Part shown: one piece after another, positions 20,714-34,550 of the stretch
Layout of the letters: the number at the start of each line of letters is the position of its first letter
Position numbering within the stretch: the first letter of the stretch is position 1
Origin: Piezodorus guildinii
Lineage: Eukaryota; Arthropoda; Insecta; Hemiptera; Pentatomidae
Length of the DNA stretch: 64,000 bases
Direction: 5' to 3'
Assembly (NCBI GenBank): GCA_023052935.1
Contig: CM041295.1
Location: 163,542,366-163,606,365 of the forward strand
Translations under genes and position numbers: made by a program
The notes under the pieces: model-generated
Told to the model about the DNA's origin: nothing
The model's database searches: none
The model's input: the letters and a program-made list of their open reading frames with translations, nothing else

Positions 20714-23700
20714 AAATAAGAAAGAATTTCATAACAATAAACAATAAGGATGTCTAAAATAGTGAATCATATGATGCATATAAAACCACCATCTTTGAGA
20801 TTTTCACTTGGAATTAAAAGATAAAACATTAAAAACTAAGGTCAATATCTATGCTCTCAATAAAAATAACAAAGCTATAAAACTACACCAATACTAAAAA
20901 AAGTTCAGAAAGTAAAATTTTGGTATGCTTAAATGTTCAAGAAAAGTATAACTTTACTCTATACTTATTCAAATAATATAATGAAAATTAATAACTAAAA
21001 AAAAAAAGAAAAAAAGTTTATTAAAAGCAATCTTGCTTCATGCATATTTCCAAATGACTTTCAGGAAATTGTTTCAATGATTAATTCTACTTATATTATA
21101 TTTAAACACAAAACACTACAAACTCAAGATATTAAAAAAAAACTAGCAAAAAATTTGAAAATGGACTCTGTAATTCGAACCTGCAACAATTTTGCTTTTT
21201 TCCATCACTTGTTGAGCCAAAATATGACTAAGCTGCAACAAATGTTCACGATTTTTCTTTTCTTCTGCCACTTTCCTTTTCAGAGATGAAGTATTCTCAA
21301 TGCCCTCTGTATCTAGAATACAGAAACATTAAAATCAAAACTGTTATAAGTAAATTAATACTAAAATATATACTTGTTAATTCAGCATATCATAGCAGCA
21401 GAGTAACAAACTTCAAAGTGTAAAAAAAAAAAAAAAAAAAAAAAATTCCCACTTAGGTGTTACTATAATTGAATCATTAACATCTAAAATACTTACCATT
21501 ATCTTTTGGGGAAACAGCCGTTGTTTCACACAACATTCTTCTGATGGCATCAGCTTTTTTTGATCTTTTATTCTGCTCCTCTTTAGTCAACTGAGGTTGT
21601 GTTTCAGGGATATACCTTTCTGGAATTAAAATTTTTCCTGGAGCGCCTAAAAGATTGTCTATTGTTTCTTTTGTGTAGTTGGGGTCAACCCTAATTAAAG
21701 TCGATCTAACAACATCTGGTGTTGTAAGTCTAGGTCTTAAAACTCTCTCAATATCCAAATCATCTCTTGATCCAGTCTGCAAAAAAATGTACGTGACAAA
21801 AAATAAATAGACAACTTAAAAATCATATACACTCCCCGTCAGAAGTATTGTAACACCCATAATCCTTGATATTTTCTTGGTTTTGACCTTAATCCAGACT
21901 TTATGTGGTCGTGAAAGAGTTTGGAGAAGGCCTGGAGAATGGTATAGTCAGTGCTGTACGTTAGAAACTGAGCTATTTGAAGAGGGTACTATAGCTCAGT
22001 TTCTAACGTACAGCACTGACAAAGTATTACACTTAGTAACAAAGTAAGGAGCATTGAGGATTTTTCAAAGGATTTTGGATTGTAAGGATTGAATACGGGA
22101 AGAATTTGATGGTTTAGTAGAACCCCAACTCTCAACTCCATACGTCCAGATAAGCCTTATGATGGTAATATAGATGAGCTTTTTGTAGTTAAGTGGAAGG
22201 TTAGAGCATCTGTCCAGTAAGTGTTGATGTAAGCGAAAGCGGTGGGCAGTTTCTTGTCGTTTCAGTCTTGTGTGCGGATTCCAAGTTAGTCGTTTGTCAA
22301 GGAGGATAGTGATAGTGAATCTGATCAACCAGGACTAGCGGAATATTATTAAAGGACACTGTAGGGATGGATGTCATAGGTTTACGACGAAGGGTAAAGG
22401 TAATTTGGTGGGATTTGTTGGAATTGATTTTTATTCTCCAATTCTGACACCATACTTTAAGGTCTCTGATATGGTATTGAAGAGTTTGAGAGGCAATAGT
22501 AGGATCATTATTGACTGATAACACACAAGTGTCATCAGCATAGGTAGAAAAGAAGGTGTTAGGATGGGTTGGGATATCAGCTGTATAAACTGTGTAAAGA
22601 ATGGGTCCTAGGATACTGCCTTGAGGAACGCCAGCAGACTGAGTAAATAGGGATGAATAGGAACTATTGTGGTTTATTTTGAAGGATCTTCCAGAGAGGT
22701 AGGATTGGATAATGACGTAGTATGTAGGAGGGAGGAATTTACGGGGTTTGTAAAGCAGTCCTGGGTGCCAAACTCGGTCAAAGGCCTGTTCTACATTGAG
22801 AAAGGCTCCCGTGCAATACAATACACGCTCAAGTGCTGATGAGACAACATCCACCACAAGATGACAATGTTGGATGGTGGAGTGGAATGAGCAAAATCCA
22901 AACTGGTGGTCTGGGATTATGTGATATCTCTAGGATAGGATATAGTCATTTAAGGATTAGTCTTTCTAGGATTTTACCCATAATGGGTAAAAGAGATATA
23001 GGACGGTAAGAGGAAGGCGGCTCCATCGGCTTTTTAGGTTTAGGGATCATTTTAACAAGATATAACTTCCAGGGTTCAGGAAAATATGTGGTCCGGAGTA
23101 TGGTATTGTAAATATAGGTAAGGAATAGGATGGATTTTTTTGGAAGTTGTTTTAGGATATTGGCGTGATTAAATCGTATCCAGCAGTTTTGCGGGAAGGT
23201 AACCTGCAGATTATGGTTGAGATCTTTGAAGGATGAAATGCTTTAGGAGGAAGGGCCAGCTGGAGTGGAATGTCCAGTTCTGCTTCAATGCATTCAAGGT
23301 GGTGCTGATTAAGAATATCAGGATACGGATTGAAGGTTTTAAAGAGGTGCTGAGCAAATGTTTGGGATTTCTCTTCATCAGATCTGGTCCAGGATTGAGA
23401 TTCATTGAGGAGAGGATGATTAAAATCTTTGAACTGAAGCAGTTTCTTAGTAGTAGTCCAAAGTGATTTATCAGTAGTAGTGAGATTTTCTGTCATATTC
23501 AGTAAGTTTTGAATTTTGAACTTCCTGATTCCTGCTTTAAGTTTGCTAGTCAGAATGGTATAGTTAGTTTTGTGTGATGGGTACCTAGTCCTATACCACT
23601 TCGATCTTGCTCTGCGTTTTTCTCTTAATAAGATTAGAATGTGCTGAGGCAGGTTAGTTTGTAGAGTGTTAGTGGTATTGGTGTTTGTTATGTTATCGCG

Positions 23701-26700
23701 TATACTACTACTGATTGGAAATTTAAAAGTTAAAATTTAAAAAAAAGAAAATTTTAAAAACTAAGTTTTCTAAATTTTTTATTTATTGGAAGAAATATTG
23801 TGATTTATTTTAATAAAACTTGTTTATTTCCAGTTTAAAAATGTTTAATATTGACTTCAGAACCTTTCTTTATAATAAAAAAAAAGTTTTTGTAAAATTC
23901 AAATATTTCGAAGTGATGCAATACTTTTGATAGGGGGTTTATTTATCTCATTATTACAATAAACAAAATCTTTAATTTTATGAACCTGTAAAGGTATAGT
24001 TATTAATAAGGTGAGAAGGGTAACAGAAGACCCCGACAATGTTCATGTAAGGAAATAGAGTAAGACAGAAGTTGGTGCCTGCCGTAGTAGAAGCAAGTAT
24101 CACAGTACCAGGAATGAGGTTAACCAGGTAGCATACAGGGGCGAACCTGCACTTACCAATTAGCAGAGGAGACTGGTTAAAAAGGAAATAGCCTGTAAGG
24201 TAGAAGCTCAACAGCAGTGGATAGGATTCCTCATAGGTGCACATGGGTAGAAGCCATGCACCCCATCCCATGAGGGGGATAGAGAGGAAGAAGGAGAGAA
24301 GGTAGATGAAGAATGTGAAATAAAGATAGAACACACTTAGGATACAAAGGTAGAAATACTCTGACCTAGGGAGACATCACCTGGTAGAAGCAGGTTGGTG
24401 ATCTGAAGAGCTGAGCTAACTCTTGCTGTACTGATGTCACTGTTAATGTTAATAGCGAGAGTTTCTCTACCAGACTAGTGTCCTGGCCCTAGGTCAAGAT
24501 ACCTCATAGTTTATATGTTATCATGAAATAGTACCACAAATAAAGATATTTACAATGGTATTAATAATTTGTAATATACAATATTATTAAATATAGGATG
24601 TTCTTTTATTCAGCCGGTGACTTAAATAGGCGCTGCTAGTTCTACTTGTGAGCGAACGTCTGAAGCATCCGCTACAGGACTCCCTTCCTCATTGACGGAG
24701 TCAGTACAAGATCTTGTGGAAGAAGTTGTCTTGGTTGATTCCCCCTTCTACGTTCCTATGTCAGAATTCAGGTTAGTGTTTGCAGATGTTTAAGAGTCAT
24801 GAGTCGCTTGAAAAACTGCAGATTTTTATAGGGCAAAGTTTGGAGTACTGAATCTCTCGACAAACTGTAGAAGCATCTAGTATGCCGCTTGCTCGCTGGA
24901 TGTCTCCGTGTACCTCATTAATGAGAATTTGTACCATGCGCCGAGTGAATGCCAATGTGGGCAATGCTTAGGCGGTGAATGAGGTACAGTATATTGGCTT
25001 GATTAGGCTTCCTGAGTGAGTATCTTCATGTGGAAATTCTGCTGGAGCTGTATGCCTTGGGTGAATTGCCTCTGGATAGTGATGACAAACATCGGCTGGT
25101 TTACCCGTGGTTAGATGTCATATCTTCTGTCTGTGTGCAGCTGGTTGGCGCACATTGCTTGTAGAAGTTGATATTCTTCAGGCAGTTTGGTGCTGAGTTA
25201 GAAGTATGATTGAGAGCACCTCTCTGAGATTTCCCGTAGGACCATAGGGAGTAGTTTTAGACATGCAGAGTTTAGCCGAGAAGATCGTGGTAGTGCATAT
25301 CTATTTAGTCAGGATGAGTTTGAAGCTGACCATGTCGACAGTCTTAACTGGTACCCCTTCGGATGTTAGTGGTCTATCTGCGATGTTGAGTCTTGAGTTT
25401 CTTCAGTTCTCCTTGTTGTTTGAGCTTTTGAATTCTCTATCCGCATTGTAACAATTATTTGTTTTTGTTTACAAAAGTTTATTTGACAATATTCTTTTAA
25501 CAGTTTTACAAGTCAGTTTCAAAAAGTATTACAATTGTTTCAAATTTATAAAATTACAAGTTTTCAATTTTTACTTTGTTACAATTATACATTTTATCAG
25601 TTTACAAAAGTAGGTGACAGGTTGTGCTGATCTTTATTTATTTTCCAGTCCTTATATTTTTTTGTATAAGACTTCGCACCTTTTAATTTTTATCACAATA
25701 TATGAACAAGTTGGGGTTAAAGGTAATGATTTATTCTCTCTCTCTTGATCATGATACAAATAAAAAAATCAAGAAGTCAAGAGTTTTTCTCATTTTCGAC
25801 CAATTCTGTAAATTCCTATCATTTTCCTGATTTAATGTCAATCGTTAAAGAGATGATTCTATGGATAATTGGGTTTAAACAAAGAAAATTGTAATGTTTA
25901 TAGGAAGTATTAACTCTTGAAGGTGATAAAAGTGAACCAGAGCTTAATTTTATGATCAGAGAGTAAAAATTAAAATCATTAAATGGTCATCACCTGAGAA
26001 TACAGAGTTTGTGGTGTGCCTAGTGACGGACCAGATACTGTGTGATGCCTCCTTTTTTCTTTAGGTATAAGGCGTTTTTCTCCCATTCCTTGCCAAGCTA
26101 CTTCTTCAACTATTTTTCTAGCTGTTTCGCTTAAATAAACTGGAGATAACTGTGGAGATTCATTAGTGATTACCAGTGAATCATTAATGTCATTCTTATT
26201 TATTAGCAGCTTTCCCTAAAATTAATAATATTTTTTTTAACACTTTTTTTTTTACATCAGAATAGAGTTAATTTTAGACTAGTTGTAATTTTAATACCAA
26301 CTAATTATTTACTGTATACTAACTGCATGTGTTTATCATATTCTAATTGGTTGAAATTTTAATGACAAAAATAAATTATTTTATGTATTTTCTAAAATTT
26401 TATTTTTATTTATTTTTTGTTAAGGCATGAGTACGAGAACAATAAATTCTCAAAACTTAACAGTTAACAATTGGTTAAACAACAAGACCCTAAGTTTGTA
26501 TATATTAGATATATTGTTATCAAAACTTGCAAAGAACTACTGATTTATTTATCTTAAAAATACTAAAGGTGAACTGATATTTTATTAAATTTGAATACCT
26601 TCACTCGATTTTTTCTAACTAAATTCCAAACAGCATTAACGGAATCTGTTCGAGGTCCTGGTGTAGGTGGAACCTCAGACAATTTAGTTTCTAGTTCCAC

Positions 26701-27795
26701 CTGAGCCTCTTCCACTAATTCCTTTTCATTTTTTTCCTTCTGAAATTAACAGTTTTCTAAAGTTATTGATTAAAAATTCTTAAGATTATTTATAAACAAG
26801 TATTAATTAAACACTTGTATAAAATTAACTTATAACTTATTATCAGTAAAAAATTGTCTTTATTCTTAATAAAACAAACTCTTTCTTTTTAAATTATATT
26901 TATTTTCAATTTCGACTAATTAAAATCAGTCTATTATTTTCCAAACAAAGTTACTGAGTCTTATTTCCTCTTCAAGGGTATTAATGAAACACAATATTTG
27001 TTGAATATATTTACTTCCTCACTCCCCTAAAATTCCTCATATACATCAAATCAATGAAAATAGATTCCCAAAATGTACAATGGAGGAATGTCCAAATAGA
27101 GAATGACAGAGAGGTAAGCTGAAACTACAATGAAAGGATGACATGGAGGCTGACCTTAAGTTACTGGGTGTGAGCAGCTGGTGGTGAGCTGCAGGTGATC
27201 TGAGAGGAGGCCAATAGTTGAGGAGGCCTAGGAATTTCATGAACCAAAAAGATAGATGAAACTTTACCCTTAAAAAATAACCTTGAAGATCGAGAAGACT
27301 CAAAAATGAAATGTTAGTAGGAAAAAACTAGACATACCTAAACAGGTTGAAATCACCAATAACTTAATTTAAAAAATAAATTTTAGTTTAATTAAAACTA
27401 AAGATGATTTTTTAAGTTTTAACTCCCATTCAGAGTGAAAATTATATAAAAAAAAGGATTCATTGGGAATTTATATGATACTTAAAAAACATTTCAGGTA
27501 AATATTACATACGTCAATGCAACGTTCTTCAGTAATAGGCAGTCTTTTTGAACTAGTAGAACTAATAGGAATACCAATGTTACCACTTCTATCTCTATCC
27601 CTCTGCCGGCGTTCAGATTCCCTTTTAACGATCCGGACTGTTTTAATTTCTTGTGGCTTCTCCTTGAAATGGTAGCCTGGAAGAAAAAAAAAGCAAATTA
27701 ACTGTATGGATTATATCATACAAATGATAGGAATCACACTCAATATGGAATTCAGTTTGTAAAATAAAAAAAATAATTAAAAAACTTTGTTACTT

Positions 27796-27850
<55 letters not shown>

Positions 27851-30800
27851 GAATTTGAGTTAAATAATGGTTAAGATATTTTTTTTTTATTGCCTCGAAG
27901 AGGGTTACTTAAAATATCAAAATGTTAAAAAAAAAAACACATGTTGATAGACTTTTGGTTTTGGATATAAGGTGATTGTGGTATAGAATGTTTGGACCGT
28001 CTGGGAATCGCGAGAGTGAGGCCCCATTGTGAGTGAATGAAAAATATTTTGCAGCGAAAAACTTTGAGATGTTCAAAAAGTAAGAGTGTGGCGAGTGACA
28101 CTTGACAGATCAGGTCTACGTATTCTGATCGATTTGGAAAAGGAAAATAGAAAAGGAGTTGTTTCTCCAGGCAAACAAACGGAAAAGGAAAAAGGTGATT
28201 TATTTTTTTTAAATATACTTTTAAACTGAGTGGTTAAGATTCCGAAAGATAGAAGGACAATTTTTTTTTTTTTTTAAGACAAACAAAAAAAAAAAATGTA
28301 GGATATAAGTAGAAATAAGTTTTCCTTTCTTTTTCTTTTTTTTTTGATAAAGAATCATTTATTTTGTGTTACTGTTAGAAATAAAGCTTTGTATTTTTTT
28401 TTTTTTTTTTTTTTGTGTTTAAGTGATATGTTCTTAAATATTTTCTATTTAATATTAACCTTAACAAGGTAACATTGTACAACCCTCGTCGAGTCAGCAG
28501 TAATAAGCTAAAGATTTATAATGGTGACATCATGTGATTCCATACCTCATGGGATAGGTAGGTGATCATAAACTGTAAGGTAACGAGTTCGTATCCACCT
28601 GTTATCAATATTTTTTTTTAGTTTGTAAATTGAATTTTCATTATTTTTTTTAATTTTCATTAAAGATATTATTAATTTGAAGGGTTTCGCTATTTACCTT
28701 CTTATTTTTATTATTAACAAATAGCGTGGCGCTCGAGATAAATTTATTGTGGAACCCGCCCGTCTCCACTGGGGCATAGTTGTGGTTAGGGAATTCTTCT
28801 TTTTTTAAATTTAAATTAATTCATTTTGCAAATTTTAACTGTAACAACTTTTCAGATTATAATTGAAGAGAAACCTATTTATCTTATCACCAATCAAATT
28901 CATTCAAGGTAAGAACTAAGAAACCATGTGATGAGTGGTTCTCATGCATTTTATGATGCTTATATATAAAATAATGAGTAAGGATGGCTATGGTTTTTTT
29001 TAAGACAAACAAACAAAAAAAAATGTAGGATATAAGTAGAAATAAGTTTTCCTTTCTTTTTCTTTTTTTTTGATAAAGAATCATTTATTTTGTGTTACTG
29101 TTAGAAATAAAGCTTTGTATTTTTTTTTTTTTTTTGTGTTTAAGTGATATGTTCTTAAATATTTTCTATTTAATATTAACCTTAACAAGGTAACATTGTA
29201 CAACCCTCGTCGAGTCAGCAGTAATAAGCTAAAGATTTATAATGGTGACATCATGTGATTCCATACCTCATGGGATAGGTAGGTGATCATAGACTGTAAG
29301 GTAACGAGTTCGTATCTGTTGGACGATCAATTTGTGGATCCCTGACAACACTGTATTAGAATATGTTTTACCGCCTTAGTGCTTTGTAACCTTACTTATC
29401 TTGTTGTTGTTGTACCCTAATGTACTTGTGTGTGTTAAGTAAACTTCTGTATGTAAAGTCTATGACCCATTTTATTTATTCTATACCCCAATCTGTGAAT
29501 ATGGAATCTCAGAATCAACAGGTTATGGGCCCAGGGATCGTGTGTAAGTTATTTTAGTGTTTTTTCTAAATCAGTGTTTTTACTTTAAGTTTCGCGTGTT
29601 CGTCATGTCTCAGAACCAGTCGCTGCCGGTTGAACGTCTAAAAGGACGAGAAAATTTCGACACGTGGAAATTCGCAGTGCAAGCCTATCTCGAAGATTTG
29701 GAGCTGTGGGAATGTATTACGGAAAAGAATCCTGACAAGAAATGCCGTTCTAAGTTGATTCTATTGGTTGAACCGGTGAATTATGTTCACATTCAAAACA
29801 CCACCACCGCCAAACAAGCATGGGAAAATCTATCGAAGGCCTTTCAAGACGATGGATTGACAAGACGGGTTGGACTTCTTCGCACTCTGATAACTACAAA
29901 GTTAGAAGATTGTGATTCGGTAGAAGAATATGTAAACCGTATAATTACAACTGCGCATAAACTAACCTCGGTTGGTCTCACAGTAAGTGACGAATGGGTG
30001 GGAACGATTCTTCTTGCTGGATTGCCCTCTCGTTTCGAACCTATGATTATGGGAATCGAAAGTTCGGGTACTGCAGTAACCGCAGATTCAGTCAAAACAA
30101 AGCTTTTACAGGATCTTTCTATCGTAAAATCGAGCTCAGAAAATAATAGTGACAACTTAAACTCCGCATTGTACGGTCACAGGTCCAAAGGAAATTCTGT
30201 TCAGTCTAAGGGAACTCAGAGATACCGGAAATTTGAGCAAAATAAAACTGATAAAACGCCTTCCAGAGGCCCACGATGTTTCAACTGTAACGGTTATGGA
30301 CACATCGCTAAGAACTGTTCTTCGCCTGTAACTGATAAAATGAGCGGAAATAAAACGAACTACGATGCAGATACATCGCTGTTTGCAGCATTTTCTACAA
30401 GATTGTCTAATAATCCTGAATTTTTTCTTGACAGTGGGGCATCCTGTCACCTTTGTAGAAGCTCCGAAATGTTATCTAATGCGAGAAGGACTGAAAAAAT
30501 ATCAATATCTACAGCTAATAATGAGAAAATGACTTCAGATACTGTCGGCGACGTTTCATTACCAGTGATGATTTCAGATAATAATCACTCAGAAGTAAAT
30601 GTTAATAACGTTTATTATGTTCCAGAACTAGAGGTCAACTTGCTATCAGTGAGTCAAATTGTCAGTAAACGACATTGTGTGGTGTTCAATAGCAACGGAG
30701 CAAAAATATTTAATAATCAGAGACAGCTAATCGCCTCAGCCAGTTTGGTGAATAGTTTATTCAAATTAGATGTTCCTGCAGGTACTACATTTGCATTATC

Positions 30801-33800
30801 AGCGAAATGTGAAATGACACTATGGCATCAGCGAATGGCACATTTGAACTATGACAGCCTATGTAAGTTAGGTACCATTTCTAATGCTTTCAATTTTCCT
30901 AGGCGGAAACTCAATATTGGTTGCGACATTTGCACGTTGGGAAAAAGCCATCGATTACCTTTCCCAGGAAGTGACTCCTCTACTGAACACTGTTTACAGT
31001 TAGTGCACTCAGACCTTGTAGGACCGATGGAGGTAAACAGTTTAGCAGGTTCCAGATATTTGCTGACATTTTTAGATGACTTCAGTCACAAGTCATTCAC
31101 CTATTTCTTGAAATCAAAGGATCAAGTCACAGATTATTTCAAAATATTCAAATCGCTCGTTGAAAATCAGTCTGACAATAAAATTAAAATCCTACGTACT
31201 GACAATGGAGGAGAGTACTGCAATAAAAAATTAAGTGAATTTTTGAAGTCATCGGGTATTGTGCATCAGACCTCCTGTCCATACTCTCCACAGCAAAATG
31301 GAAAGGCTGAGCGCCTTAACCGCTCTATTTTAGACCGTGCCAGGTGTCTGTTGATAGAGTCAGGACTTCCATCCGTTTTTTGGGCAGAAGCCGTAAACTG
31401 TTCAACTTACCTTCTCAACAGGTCACCGTGCAAGTCTGTTGATACAACTCCAGAACAAGTGTGGACAGCCAAGAAGCCTGCTCTTCAACATCTTCGAATT
31501 TTTGGCTGTAAGGCATATGCACACATTCCTGCACCAAAGCAAACGAAACTCGGCCCTAGATCAACTCCTTGCATATTTGTGGGATATTGTCAAGACACAA
31601 AAGGGTACAGGTTGTATGATCCTCAGAAGAAAATTACCTTCATATCAAGAGATGTAACATTCTCCGAAGATCAGTGGGGCAGTTCATTATTGAAAAACAC
31701 TTCCGAAGGCACCGATAGAAACTTCTATGTGCTTCCAGATGAATACAATGTTGAAAACACAAATGTTGAAGACAATTCTGATTCTGACTCGGACAATACA
31801 ATAAGTTCACGGCTATCGATTGATGACGATTCTCCAAACAGTGAGACGCAGTCTAACATTGGTCCTCACAAAACTATATCAAGCATAGAAGATTCCTCTG
31901 CAACTACAGAAACCAGCTACGACCAAGATGATGATCCAGATTTTATTCCACCATCTACAACATCAATAGGACAATCATCATCAACTAGACCTGCGAGAAA
32001 AAGGCAACCACCAGCTAAACTAGACGACTTTGTAACTTATTCGGCTTTCTTTACTGGGTCCGAGCTGTCAGATCCGATGTCCTACGACGATGCGTTAGCT
32101 CATCAGGACAAACAGTTATGGGTTGATGCCATGCGTGAATTAAAGGCTCAAATGGACAATGGGACCTGGGAATTGGTCGAACTCCCTGCTTCAAAACAGT
32201 CCCTCGCATGCAAGTGGGTCTTCAGAACAAAGAAGGATGTCAGTGGTAAAATAGCAAGTCATAAAGCGAGACTTGTTGTCAAGGGATTTGCCCAAAGGAG
32301 GGGAGTGGATTATGAGGAAACATTCTCGCCAGTGGTCAGATATAGCTCCATCAGGTACCTTCTATCGTTGGCTGCAGAGTATAATCTGGATATTTGTCAG
32401 ATGGATGCAGTATCCGCATTCCATCAGGGAGAGCTGGAGGAAGAAATCTACATGTCCCAGCCTCCTGGTTTCAGCGATGGAACCTCAAAAGTATGTAGAC
32501 TTCGAAAAAGCATATATGGACTAAAACAGGCAAGCCGAATCTGGAACAGAAAATTGGATGAAGTCTTACAAGGGTTTGGTTTAAATCAGTCAAAATTTGA
32601 CTCTTGTGTTTACTTCAAAATAGAAGAAAAATTTATGATAATTGTCGCTATCTGGGTGGATGACCTGCTGATTTTTTCAAACAATCAAAAATTGAAAAAT
32701 CAGGTAAAATCGCAACTTACGAGATCATTCAAGATGACCGACCTTGGTGAGGCCAAATCATTTTTAGGTCTTGAATTAACTCGTGATCGACAATCAAAGA
32801 AAATTTGGCTTAGTCAGCAGAATTATATTGAGCAGGTTCTCAAACGGTTTAATATGGATGAAGCCAATCCAGTATCCACTCCAATATCCATTGGTGAAAA
32901 TTTTTCTAAATCTCAGGAGCCACAAACAGAAGAAGAAAAGGACAAGATGAGAAAAATACCATATCAAGAGGCTATTGGCTGCCTCTTATTTGCAGCCCAA
33001 ACTTCAAGACCAGATATAGCGTTTGCTGTTAGTAGTCTGAGCAGATTCAACAACAATCCAGGCATGTCACACTGGACAGGTGTGAAACGGATACTGAGAT
33101 ACCTCCGCGGAACCTCTTCATATAGGCTAAAATTTGATGGATCGAAGACTGGGCCAATTTATGGATACTGCGATGCCGATTGGGCTAGTGACCCAGATGA
33201 AAGAAGATCAGTCACAGGTTACATTTTCATCAAGTGCGATGGCCCGATATCCTGGTGCACTAAACGGCAACCCACTGTAGCTCTCTCAACAACGGAGGCT
33301 GAGTATATGGCAATGTCTTCAGCAGCACAGGAAGCTTTATGGTTGCGGGGTCTCTCTGAAGAGATTGAGCAATCTTCGAAAAATCCTACTCAAATCTTCT
33401 GCGACAACCAAGGAGCGCGAAATCTGGCATTGAATGGTGCTTATCAGCCAAGGACCAAGCATATTGATGTACGGCATCATTTTATGAGAGAAAAGGTGCA
33501 GGCGAAGCTTCTCTCCTTCACTTACATATCCACCAAGAAGATGGTCGCCGACTCTTTGACGAAGGCACTTGATGTGGACAAGTTCAGCGACTGCATCAGG
33601 TGTCAAGGAATCCGCAAATAGGGAGGATGTTGGACGATCAATTTGTGGATCCCTGACAACACTGTATTAGAATATGTTTTACCGCCTTAGTGCTTTGTAA
33701 CCTTACTTATCTTGTTGTTATTGTACCCTAATGTACTTGTGTGTGTTAAGTAAACTTCTGTATGTAAAGTCTATGACCTATTTTATTTATTCTATACCCC

Positions 33801-34516
33801 AATCTGTGAATATGGAATCTCAGAATCAACAGTATCCACCTGTTATCAATATTTTTTTTAGTTTGTAAATTGAATTTTCATTATTTTTTTTAATTTTCAT
33901 TAAAGATATTATTAATTTGAAGGGTTTCGCTATTTACCTTCTTATTTTTATTATTAACAAATAGCGTGGCGCTCGAGATAAATTTATTGTGGAACCCGCC
34001 CGTCTCCACTGGGGCATAGTTGTGGTTAGGGAATTCTTCTTTTTTTAAATTTAAATTAATTCATTTTGCAAATTTTAACTGTAACAACTTTTCAGATTAT
34101 AATTGAAGAGAAACCTATTTGGTCATGTGGTTTTGACTAGGAAGCAGCTACCCACACTAAATCTAAGTTGTTCCACTGCACCAGAAGATGGCATTGTTAG
34201 CCGAAACGTAGTGCGAATATATTTTTTTCAATAAAATAGTGGTGAAGTGACATCAGCCTCCAATTTTATTTAGAAACCTATTTATCTTATCACCAATCAA
34301 ATTCATTCAAGGCAAGAACTAAGAAACCATGTGATGAGTGGTTCTCATGCATTTTATGATGCTTATATATAAAATAATGAGTAAGGATGGCTATGGTTTT
34401 TTTTAAGACAAACAAAAAAAAAAAATGTAGGATATAAGTAGAAATAAGTTTTCCTTTCTTTTTCTTTTTTTTTTGATAAAGAATCATTTATTTTGTGTTA
34501 CTGTTAGAAATAAAGC

Positions 34517-34550
<34 letters not shown>

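Larger units (their letters stand above)
21830..23939. mobile_element. Tc1/mariner-like TIR pair enclosing a Jockey LINE
   Basis: The left end TA/CACTCCCCGTCAGAAGTATTG and the inverse of the right end, TA/AACCCCCTATCAAAAGTATTG (23,939 down), match at about 20 of 29 positions and abut TA dinucleotides. No transposase lies between them; instead a Jockey fragment (22,030-23,715) occupies the interior. It is best read as a non-autonomous or decayed Tc1-like element that later received the LINE. Confidence 0.5.
29317..33831 (+). mobile_element. Young, apparently complete Ty1/copia retrotransposon
   Basis: Two 204-bp LTRs (29,317-29,520 and 33,628-33,831) have TGTTGG...CAACA termini and differ at only two positions, both transitions. 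A 5-bp target duplication GTATC flanks the element (29,312-29,316 and 33,832-33,836). After the 5' LTR comes GGTTATGGGCCCAG, the internal initiator-Met-tRNA primer site known from copia elements. The purine tract GGGAGGA (33,621-33,627) precedes the 3' LTR. A single intact 1,338-codon gag-pol frame lies between. It is inserted antisense to the host gene, within an intron. Confidence 0.96.

Noticed and set aside
23978..24334. Minus-strand frame of 118 codons with hydrophobic stretches
   Set aside because: Lies next to the LTR-related repeat and has no promoter, homology or codon pattern that would support a membrane protein.
27046..27303. Minus-strand frame of 85 codons
   Set aside because: Not flanked by splice sites that fit the gene's phases, low-complexity hydrophobic content, no motif.
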